Positions 1 through 5,882 of a stretch of DNA of 8,453 nucleotides are shown in pieces. Position 1 is the first letter of the stretch; each line of letters starts with the position of its first letter. This DNA comes from Crenotrichaceae bacterium (GTDB lineage Bacteria > Pseudomonadota > Gammaproteobacteria > Methylococcales > DRLZ01). The notes beneath the pieces were generated by a model that saw only the letters and a list, made by a program, of their open reading frames with translations, was not told where the DNA came from and searched no databases. Location: NCBI GenBank assembly GCA_011322755.1, contig DRLZ01000306.1, positions 1 through 8,453 on the forward strand. The letters are read 5' to 3'. Both the position numbers and the translations under genes were made by a program.

Positions 1-377
1 CACATCGAACCCCCGACCTATTGTTTGAATATGCCCACACAGCTGAACAACGCGGCTTGCAGGTAATTATTGCTGGCGCAGGAGGGGCAGCACATTTACC
101 CGGTATGGTTGCAGCTAAGACACGACTTCCAGTTTTGGGCGTGCCGATTCAGTCAAAAGCGCTGAATGGTATGGATTCACTGTTATCAATTGCACAAATG
201 CCGGCTGGAGTGCCTGTTGGGACATTGGCAATTGGCCGTGCAGGTGCAATTAATGCAGCATTGCTGGCGGCCAGAATCCTGGCTAACCACGATCTATCCA
301 TTCAGCGTGCAGTGGAACAGTTTCAACTGCAGCAGACACAATCGGTGTTGTCTCAACCTGATCCGCGTGAGATTTGA
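1..377 (+). CDS. purE: 5-(carboxyamino)imidazole ribonucleotide mutase PurE, 3' part (5' end outside window)
   Basis: PurE converts N5-CAIR to 4-carboxy-AIR in de novo purine synthesis, in the cytoplasm. The reading frame is already open at the left edge: codons from position 3 read His-Arg-Thr-Pro, the end of the family's SAHRTP motif with its catalytic histidine, and the preceding codon ends in CA, consistent with alanine. The ATG/TTG codons inside this piece are therefore not the true start, and roughly 40-50 N-terminal residues are missing. Conserved blocks follow in the expected order: IIAGAGGAAHLPG, the LPVLGVP segment, QSKALNGMDSLLSI, and MPAGVPVGTLAIG, then the AALLAARIL helix. The C-terminus ends in PDPREI before TGA (375-377), comparable to the PDPR ending of other PurE proteins. 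purK starts 2 nt after the stop, so the two are surely one operon. The small, CO2-independent class I PurE is the only reasonable reading. Confidence 0.97.
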   Translation, partial: HRTPDLLFEYAHTAEQRGLQVIIAGAGGAAHLPGMVAAKTRLPVLGVPIQSKALNGMDSLLSIAQMPAGVPVGTLAIGRAGAINAALLAARILANHDLSIQRAVEQFQLQQTQSVLSQPDPREI

Positions 378-379
378 TA

Positions 380-1471
380 ATGAAAATAGGGATACTTGGC
401 GGTGGTCAGTTAGCGCGCATGCTGGCTTTGGCTGGCTACCCTTTAGGTTTGCAATGTGTGGTTCTGGATCCATCAGCTGATGCTTGTGCAGCACAAGTTG
501 CTGATTTAATACAGGCGGATTACAACGATCAGGCCGCTTTGCACGAACTCGCAGAGCAGGTTGATGTGGTTACTTTCGAATTTGAAAATATTCCGGCTCA
601 GAGCCTGAACTATCTGCTGGAAAATTATCCTGTTTACCCGCCACCAATTGCATTGCATACGGCTCAGGATCGTCTGAATGAAAAAAACCTGTTTCGTCAG
701 CTTCAGATTCCAGTACCTGAATTTGTAGCAATTGATAGGTTTGAGCAGTTACAACAAGCAATTGTTAGAACGGGGTTGCCGGCAGTGCTGAAAACACGCA
801 GCATGGGTTATGACGGCAAGGGTCAAATTGTATTGAGGCATCAGAATGAAATGACTCAAGCCTGGCGGCAACTTGGAGGACGACCATTAATTATTGAAAG
901 TCTGGTTGGGTTTGATCGGGAGGTTTCGATTATCGCTGTACGCAATCGTGCAGGTGATATTTATTATTACCCGTTAAGCGAAAACACCCATTACCGTGGC
1001 ATACTTCATTATGCGCAAAGCTGTCCAGATGATCACCTGCAAGCACGTGCTCAGGACTATATTAAATGTATTCTGGATGAGCTGAATTATGTTGGCGTGC
1101 TGGCTTTGGAGTTGTTTGATGTGAATGGCGAATTGCTGGCAAACGAAATCGCACCACGGGTTCACAACTCAGGTCACTGGACGATAGAGGGCGCAGAGGT
1201 CAGTCAGTTTGAGAACCATCTGCGTGCAATACTGGACTTGCCATTAGGGGATACGCAAGCGGTCGGGTTCTCTGCAATGGTGAATTTTATTGGAACAATG
1301 CCGGAGACTGCAATAGTGCTTGGTGATGCTAATGTACATCTACATGATTACAGTAAAGCGCCGAGGCCTGGACGCAAAATTGGCCATGCGACAGTGAGAT
1401 CAGAAACGCAAATGGAGTTGTCGGATGCGCTGAAAAACCTGATTACGAGAGCGTCTATTGTAAAACAGTAA
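380..1471 (+). CDS. purK: N5-carboxyaminoimidazole ribonucleotide synthase PurK
   Basis: PurK is an ATP-grasp enzyme that carboxylates AIR with bicarbonate and ATP to give N5-CAIR, the substrate of PurE encoded just upstream. The 363-residue product has the expected family length. Visible motifs: GGGQLARM at residues 7-14 (N-terminal pre-ATP-grasp fold), TFEFENIP at 65-72, the QDR turn near 96-98, the ATP-grasp glycine loop SMGYDGKG at 141-148, REVS at 180-183, and the metal/ATP site NEIAPRVHNSGHW at 255-267. The C-terminal domain has HLHDY at 320-324 and RPGRKIGH at 329-336. I chose ATG at 380 over the TTG at 374, because MKIGILGGGQ matches the usual N-terminus and the TTG would overlap the purE stop. 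Spacing of 2 nt from purE implies translational coupling; a GTGAG at 366-370 may serve as a weak ribosome site. Nothing is missing or truncated. Confidence 0.97.
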   Translation: MKIGILGGGQLARMLALAGYPLGLQCVVLDPSADACAAQVADLIQADYNDQAALHELAEQVDVVTFEFENIPAQSLNYLLENYPVYPPPIALHTAQDRLNEKNLFRQLQIPVPEFVAIDRFEQLQQAIVRTGLPAVLKTRSMGYDGKGQIVLRHQNEMTQAWRQLGGRPLIIESLVGFDREVSIIAVRNRAGDIYYYPLSENTHYRGILHYAQSCPDDHLQARAQDYIKCILDELNYVGVLALELFDVNGELLANEIAPRVHNSGHWTIEGAEVSQFENHLRAILDLPLGDTQAVGFSAMVNFIGTMPETAIVLGDANVHLHDYSKAPRPGRKIGHATVRSETQMELSDALKNLITRASIVKQ

Positions 1472-1633
1472 AAACCATGGTTGGTGAAAAGTGTATGACT
1501 TATATGCAGATTTTCGCGTGTTAGTCATATGAAACACGAGAGTTAGTAGAATCAATGAACAGCAGCGTTTGATGGCGCTGATATATAGAATTTAGATATT
1601 TAATAAATGGTACGAGGACGAAAATAAACAAGC
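1472..1633. other. purK-serA intergenic region with small inverted repeats
   Basis: This 162-nt gap separates the purine genes from the serine genes. It holds CGTGTT (1517-1522) facing AACACG (1533-1538) across a 10-nt loop, overlapping a second pair TATGACT (1494-1500)/AGTCATA (1523-1529), so the two hairpins exclude each other. A third 5-bp pair is CAGCG/CGCTG at 1563-1580. None is followed by a T run, so no convincing terminator is seen. AT-rich sequence at 1581-1606 probably holds the serA promoter, but no clean -35/-10 pair can be named. Confidence 0.4.
1614..1618 (+). promoter_or_regulatory. Ribosome binding site of serA (long spacing)
   Basis: GAGGA at 1614-1618 is the best Shine-Dalgarno match before serA, but it lies 15 nt from the ATG at 1634, longer than usual. 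An in-frame ATG at 1607 is followed by TAA at 1625, giving only a six-codon peptide, so it cannot be the serA start. ATG 1634 is therefore the first possible ATG in this frame. Confidence 0.5.
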
Positions 1634-3214
1634 ATGAAAATTTTTGTAGCGGACAAGATTTCTGAAACAGGGGTTGATTTTTTACGTACATGTGACGGTA
1701 TAGAGGTTGATTTTACGCCCGGATTATCTCAACAGGAAGTCACCGAACGGCTCGCGGATGCCGATGGTTTAATTGTACGCAGTGCAGTCACTGTCACACG
1801 CGAAATGATAGAAGCAGCTCCAAAGCTGAAGGTGATTGGCAGGGCGGGAATTGGTATTGATAATATTGATCTTGAAGCAGCAACCGAACGTGGCGTTGTT
1901 GTGTTAAACACACCAGACTCAAATGCAACAACAACAGCAGAACTGGCAGTTGCGCATTTGTTTTCACTGAGTCGTAATTTACCTGCGGCAAGCGCATCAG
2001 TAAAGGCGAATGAATGGAAACGGGCACAGTTTATGGGTCGCGAAATTACAGGCAAAACTGTTGGTATCATTGGTTATGGCACAATTGGTCGTATTGCTGC
2101 ATCACGCTTCAAAGGCTTGCAAATGAATGTCGTTGTCCATGATCCATTTGTCACAGCTGAAAGATTTGAGCAAGACGGGGTTGAGCCGAGAACACTGGAA
2201 GCGCTATTGAGTGAATCTGATTATGTGAGCCTGCATTGCCCGTTAATACCCGCAACACAACAGTTGATGAACGCTGAACGCTTTGCAATGATGAAACCGG
2301 GAGCACGATTAATCAACTGTGCTCGCGGTGGGCTTGTTGATGAAGCAGCATTGATTGATGCATTAACCAATGGTCAGCTCGCAGGGGCCGCGCTTGATGT
2401 GTTCGAGAATGAACCGCCGCTTGATTCACCTCTGCTAAAACTCGATAACGTTGTTTTCACTCCACATCTAGGCGCATCGACACATGAAGCACAGGTTGCA
2501 GTTGGTGTTGCGATTGCGCATCAACTGGTTGACTTTCTGGTTGATAATGAGGCGGTTAATGCAATCAATTTGCCACGGATCTCAAAAGATGTAATGCACA
2601 AGTTACAGCCTTATCTGGAGTTATCGCGTAGCCTGGGGCGCTTGCTTGCTGCGATTACACCTGGACCTTTGCATGCGGTGAAAGTCGTTGTAAAAGGCCA
2701 GGCTGCAGAGCTTGACCCACATCCAATCGCGGTTGAAACGCTGGTTGGGTTGCTGGCTGATACCATGTCTGTTCAGGTTAATAGTGTTAATGCAGAGAGT
2801 CTGGCTAAGCGGCAAGGCATCAGTTTAACTGAGTCACGCTGCCAAGAAGTCCATGATTATGTGTCTTTGGTGACAGTGAGTGGTCATTATGACGGTGGTA
2901 AAATACATTTGGATGGAACGCTGTTGGGGGAGAAGCACCCCAGATTAGTCGGTGTTGACAATTATGAGGTTGAGTCTATTCTGGAGGGTACAATCTTGAT
3001 TACCCAGCATACTGACCAGCCAGGCGTGATTGGTGCTGTCGGTGATGTCTTGGGTGATGGAAGCATCAATATTACCCGAATGCATGTTGGTGATTCGACT
3101 GAAGATAACAAGGCAATGGCTGTTATCGGAATCTCATCTCCGCTGAATGAAGAAACATTTGCAGCAGTAAAAGCGATACCGGCGATAGAACATGTGTGCC
3201 AGGTTGAGTTGTGA
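1634..3214 (+). CDS. serA: D-3-phosphoglycerate dehydrogenase, long ACT-containing form
   Basis: SerA oxidises 3-phosphoglycerate to 3-phosphohydroxypyruvate with NAD+, the first committed step of serine synthesis. The 526-residue product is the long form, with an intervening ASB-type domain as in Mycobacterium and Bacillus, rather than the roughly 410-residue E. coli form. The N-terminal substrate domain includes GRAGIGIDNID at 69-79. The Rossmann motif is GYGTIG at 147-152, with Asp170 (HDP) placed to bind the NAD ribose. Catalytic residues by family alignment are Arg231 (CARGGLVDE), Glu260 (DVFENEPP) and His278 (TPHLGAS). The middle part, about 315-445, fits the ASB domain, and about 453-526 is an ACT domain (QHTDQPGVIGAVG, then INITRMHVG), the usual site of serine feedback inhibition; inhibition here is inferred. 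An in-frame TAA at 1625 fixes the start at 1634. The stop overlaps the next gene's start in GTGA, which links it to the phosphatase. Confidence 0.97.
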   Translation: MKIFVADKISETGVDFLRTCDGIEVDFTPGLSQQEVTERLADADGLIVRSAVTVTREMIEAAPKLKVIGRAGIGIDNIDLEAATERGVVVLNTPDSNATTTAELAVAHLFSLSRNLPAASASVKANEWKRAQFMGREITGKTVGIIGYGTIGRIAASRFKGLQMNVVVHDPFVTAERFEQDGVEPRTLEALLSESDYVSLHCPLIPATQQLMNAERFAMMKPGARLINCARGGLVDEAALIDALTNGQLAGAALDVFENEPPLDSPLLKLDNVVFTPHLGASTHEAQVAVGVAIAHQLVDFLVDNEAVNAINLPRISKDVMHKLQPYLELSRSLGRLLAAITPGPLHAVKVVVKGQAAELDPHPIAVETLVGLLADTMSVQVNSVNAESLAKRQGISLTESRCQEVHDYVSLVTVSGHYDGGKIHLDGTLLGEKHPRLVGVDNYEVESILEGTILITQHTDQPGVIGAVGDVLGDGSINITRMHVGDSTEDNKAMAVIGISSPLNEETFAAVKAIPAIEHVCQVEL

Positions 3215-3903
3215 ATACACGCCCGTTTGATCAGGTTTTCTTCGATTGCGACAGCACACTGACACGTATCGAAGGCATTGATGAACTGGCGCGAAGGGCA
3301 AACGTAGCTGATCAATTGATTCCATTAACGACAGCTGCCATGAATGGTGAAATGCCACTGGAAGAAGTATACAGTCGCCGACTTCAAATTATTCAGCCGA
3401 CACGTCAGGATTTACAATGGCTGGCTCAGCGTTATCAGGATGAAATCGTTGATGATGCGGTTGCTGTGGTCTCCAGACTACAGCAACTGGGCAAGAAGAT
3501 ACATATTATTAGTGGTGGTCTGCGTTTGCCCATTCTTGAGCTAGGGCAATTTCTGGGAATTAACCAGGAGAATATTCATGCTGTTGATATCAATTTTGAT
3601 GACACAGGTCACTATCAAGGTTTCGATTGCTCAACTCCGCTTGCGTGTAATGGTGGCAAAGCTAAAATCTGTGCTGCACTCGAAAAAGCGGGTGATCGCA
3701 ATGTCCTGATTGGTGATGGCGTCACTGATCTCGAAGCACAGGATGTTGGTGTTGTGGTGATAGGATTTGGCGGTGTGGCGCGTCGTGATGAAGTTATCAA
3801 ACGTTCTGCCGCTTATATTGAAGGGCCTGGGTTATCCGGGTTACTTGATATTATGTTGACTGTGGAAGAGAAATCTCAAACACCAGGTTTTTTAAAAGTC
3901 TAG
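3211..3903 (+). CDS. serB: Phosphoserine phosphatase, HAD family (short SerB without ACT domain)
   Basis: The 230-residue protein carries all four HAD motifs. Motif I is DCDST at 12-16, with Asp12 the expected phospho-acceptor and Asp14 the acid/base. Motif II is Ser101 in ISGG, motif III is Lys150 in GGKAK, and motif IV is GDGVTD at 168-173. The stretch after motif I, EGIDELA at 21-27, is typical of phosphoserine phosphatases of the human PSPH type and contains the glutamate expected to bind substrate serine. It lacks the N-terminal ACT-like extension of E. coli SerB (322 residues). The likely reaction is hydrolysis of phosphoserine to serine, the last step of the pathway started by the upstream SerA. 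The start is GTG at 3211, which overlaps the serA stop in GTGA; AGGTTGAG at 3201-3208 lies just upstream as a possible ribosome site. Position and motifs agree well, but other HAD-IB phosphatases look similar, so exact substrate is inferred. Confidence 0.88.
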   Translation: MNTRPFDQVFFDCDSTLTRIEGIDELARRANVADQLIPLTTAAMNGEMPLEEVYSRRLQIIQPTRQDLQWLAQRYQDEIVDDAVAVVSRLQQLGKKIHIISGGLRLPILELGQFLGINQENIHAVDINFDDTGHYQGFDCSTPLACNGGKAKICAALEKAGDRNVLIGDGVTDLEAQDVGVVVIGFGGVARRDEVIKRSAAYIEGPGLSGLLDIMLTVEEKSQTPGFLKV

Positions 3904-3986
3904 GCGTTACTGAATAAATCTTTCTGTGCCTCTTGATCGACTTGTTTTATGCGGATCGTATTAGTGAAAAAGAGAGTGATTGGACG

Positions 3987-4646
3987 ATGATAGAACACGT
4001 TAAAAAGATTTTTAATTATTTCCTGATTGGCGTTCTGGGTGTAATTCCCATTGTTCTTGTTCTGCAGATATTTATTGTTGTCAAAAACATGATATCGGGT
4101 CTGTTTTTTCAGGTTTACGGTTATGTTGACAGCTACGCATATACCGTTGTAGTTTTTATCATTAGTTTTTCACTGCTTGCGTCAATAGGTTATTCTTTAT
4201 CGAAATATCGCAGCTCATTGGTGATTGGCTTTTTTGAGCGGGTTATTAACAAAATTCCATTTGTTAATACGGTTTACCGGGTTAGCAAAAAAATAGTCAA
4301 AATGTTTTCGAATCATGAGCAAGACGATGACCGGGAAGTTGTCTATGTTGAATACCCAAAAGATGGATTGTGGGTACCAGCCTATGTAACCAACAAACAA
4401 GGTGATATGTATATTGTATATATTCCAACCTCACCGAATCCAACATCAGGGTTTACGGTCATCGTGCATGAGTCAAAACTCGTCAAATCGCTGCTCGATT
4501 TAGAGCAAGTTACGAGCTTTATCGCAAGCGTAGGGTTTGACTACCCGAGAAAAGACGAAGAAGTCGATCGACTGGCGCAGCTTAAACCAGTGCAATTAGT
4601 GAGTAATACAGTAGAAACTACTGAGCATTCCGCTGGTTCAGAGTAA
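3987..4646 (+). CDS. DUF502 family inner-membrane protein
   Basis: The product is a 219-residue membrane protein of the DUF502 family, whose biochemical role is not known. Two hydrophobic helices are visible, about 11-32 (YFLIGVLGVIPIVLVLQIF) and about 51-72. A soluble C-terminal domain follows, with the family's conserved blocks: IPFVNTVYRVSKKIV at 90-104, VEYPKDGLWVPAYVT at 121-135 and IPTSPNPTSGF at 146-156. The C-terminal tail from about 187 is charged and then rich in Thr, Glu and Ser. I chose ATG 3987 (MIEHVKKIFNYF) because DUF502 proteins start with a short basic stretch before the first helix; an in-frame TTG at 3933 would add 18 residues that do not look like the family. It lies 83 nt after serB with no terminator between, so it may be the third gene of the serAB unit. 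A role in serine synthesis is not implied. Plant relatives (LIKE COV proteins) act in vesicle trafficking, which does not transfer to bacteria. Confidence 0.88.
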   Translation: MIEHVKKIFNYFLIGVLGVIPIVLVLQIFIVVKNMISGLFFQVYGYVDSYAYTVVVFIISFSLLASIGYSLSKYRSSLVIGFFERVINKIPFVNTVYRVSKKIVKMFSNHEQDDDREVVYVEYPKDGLWVPAYVTNKQGDMYIVYIPTSPNPTSGFTVIVHESKLVKSLLDLEQVTSFIASVGFDYPRKDEEVDRLAQLKPVQLVSNTVETTEHSAGSE

Positions 4647-4684
4647 TCCAGGAACCATAAATTGTCACGATTTTCTCGATTCAA

Positions 4685-4707
4685 GGCTGGATGATTATAT
4701 TCCAGTC
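4685..4707. repeat. Small inverted repeat after the DUF502 gene
   Basis: GGCTGGA at 4685-4691 can pair with TCCAGTC at 4701-4707 (7 pairs including one G-U) around a 9-nt AT-rich loop. It lies about 40 nt after the DUF502 stop, but no T run follows on either strand, so it is at best a weak transcript end or an mRNA-stabilising hairpin. Confidence 0.25.
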
Positions 4708-4748
4708 CATAAATGAGTCTGAAAGAGAAAGAGAGCAAAGATCATCGG

Positions 4749-5655
4749 TTAGCTGATATGCAGTCTCCGTTCATTGTTGGTTTTAAAGAGTTTCTGGTGC
4801 GCCTTTTGTAGATGGTCTGCCGCATGGTTATCGCTCATCTCGTGGGCGATGTGTCGTCCAGTATTTCAAAGCTGATTCCAGATTTCAAATAGTTATTGGC
4901 GTGTGATAATGATTTGAACTTGTCGTAAGGCGTCATCATGTTGTTATAGAGATAGATCTTGCGTTGCTTTTCCTTTGCCTTAATCCGTGTTTCCGGGAAT
5001 AAACATGGGCAATGGAAGTTGCTATAGGGGTTAGGAGTTGCTGGTTAAATTCATTGATCACTGATGCCTGAATCGGGACTTGGTGAATTCAATCTGCAGC
5101 TTTTCAAGTCAGTCAGCCACTTGGTTATTGATGTATTCTGAGCCGTTGTCTGAGTGAAAGCCCAGCAAGATAAAGGGAATGATTGTCATCATTTGCTTTA
5201 ATGCTGGCATGAGAGACTGTTCAGAGATTTTCTCAACAGTACACACAATCTCGAACTGCGTGATTTCATCCACAGCATCGATAGGGTAGACACCTTTTTG
5301 TCCATCTTGATCGCCTCGGTGCACCGTATCAATGCGAAGATACCCTGGTTTGCCCTCCGGTCATGGTTTCCAACGCACACCAATCGTTGATGGTCGTGGA
5401 ATGGGTTTTCTCAAAATAACAGCGCTGATTGATATAGACCTTTGAGTGCCGCAGGTTGTACAGGTGACTCACCGAGATGGTGGCTAAATTGGCATACTCT
5501 TTTTTACCATCAATACCACTGACTCTTTCGCATAGCCTCTTAACCGCAGGCCCAAAATGCGTATCGTGGCGCTCGTCTATTTGAGCTAACAGGCGAACAT
5601 CCTTGTCGATATACTTTTTCTTGAAGCCATTGCGCGTTCGCAGGCAACAAACCAT
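4749..5655 (-). pseudogene. Decayed transposase with DDE integrase core (insertion sequence remnant)
   Basis: Reading the - strand from 5655 leftwards gives pieces of one transposase in changing frames. The first piece (5655 to about 5390) has KKYIDKDVRLLAQIDERH, GPAVKRLCERV and ISVSHLYNLRHSK. A frameshift near 5383-5392 moves it to a frame with an in-frame stop (TGA, complement of 5361-5363) and then KPGYLRIDTVHRGDQDG, KGVYPIDAVDEITQFE and GFHSDNGSEYINNQ. The Asp of RIDTVH (5328-5330) and of HSDNG (5148-5150) match the first two DDE acids. After IEFTKSRFRH the sequence jumps at about 5061-5064 to INEFNQQ, losing roughly 30 codons that in relatives hold the NDNALAE block with the third acid. 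Further frame changes lead to NFHCPCLFPET, MMTPYDKFKSL and finally EMSDNHAADHLQKAHQ, ending at TAA (complement of 4749-4751). About 140 N-terminal residues are also absent. It cannot make an active enzyme. It belongs to the rve-type transposases seen in many betaproteobacterial insertion sequences; the exact IS family is not assigned. Confidence 0.85.
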
Positions 5656-5778
5656 TAGACCACATCAATATCGACGGTCTCGTAGATTACATACAAATAA
5701 TTAAAGATCAATTCGGTTCAATTTAACGCCTAAGATCAGTCGCGTTTGAAGTCTTGCTTTCAATTCATATGTATATAA

Positions 5779-5807
5779 GTAATAATGTAATACTAAATTA
5801 TTATTAC
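5779..5807. promoter_or_regulatory. Perfect 8-bp inverted repeat, candidate operator of the SulP gene
   Basis: GTAATAAT (5779-5786) and ATTATTAC (5800-5807) are exact reverse complements separated by 13 nt. The right arm overlaps the place where a -35 box would sit for the TATAAT at 5820-5825, so a bound protein could block or assist RNA polymerase. A second, 6-bp pair AATAAT (5823-5828)/ATTATT (5846-5851) flanks the probable transcription start. High AT content makes chance repeats easier. Confidence 0.35.
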
Positions 5808-5825
5808 CAGCCGTTAAGATATAAT
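5798..5825 (+). promoter_or_regulatory. Candidate sigma-70 promoter of the SulP gene
   Basis: TATAAT at 5820-5825 is an exact -10 consensus. The hexamer 16 nt upstream, TTATTA at 5798-5803, is a poor -35 box, so this promoter would be expected to need an activator or to be weak. Transcription would start near 5832, giving a leader of about 50 nt before the ATG at 5883. Confidence 0.4.
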
Positions 5826-5882
5826 AATCGCCAGATAGATAACCAATTATTCTAATGGCTGACATTCAGGAAGTGGTGGATC

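Larger units (their letters stand above)
5656..5882 (+). promoter_or_regulatory. AT-rich upstream region of the SulP gene
   Basis: No gene is seen in this 227-nt stretch. Its left side is where the transposase remnant is broken off; no terminal inverted repeat or target duplication could be recognised. The right half (5760-5852) is strongly AT-rich and contains a consensus -10 box and paired AATAAT/ATTATT motifs, described separately. AGGAAGTGG at 5868-5876 and GGTGGA at 5875-5880 provide purine-rich sequence for ribosome binding close to the SulP ATG. Confidence 0.5.

Noticed and set aside
374..379. TTG at 374 as the start of PurK
   Set aside because: It adds only Met-Ile before the standard MKIGILGGGQ N-terminus and overlaps the purE stop; ATG 380 fits better.
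1729..2070. 113-codon - strand open frame inside serA
   Set aside because: It lies fully opposite the conserved NAD-binding part of SerA and has no protein-like motifs; shadow of the real gene.
3933..3986. TTG at 3933 as the start of the DUF502 protein
   Set aside because: The extra 18 residues are charged and not like the family N-terminus; ATG 3987 places a short basic stretch right before the first membrane helix.
5109..5324. Treating the transposase pieces as separate small genes
   Set aside because: The pieces join in order into one known type of transposase across frameshifts and stops, so they are fragments of a single dead gene.
4647..5882. Complete insertion sequence with terminal inverted repeats
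   Set aside because: No matching end repeats or target duplication could be seen, and the transposase lacks its N-terminal part, so only a remnant is claimed.
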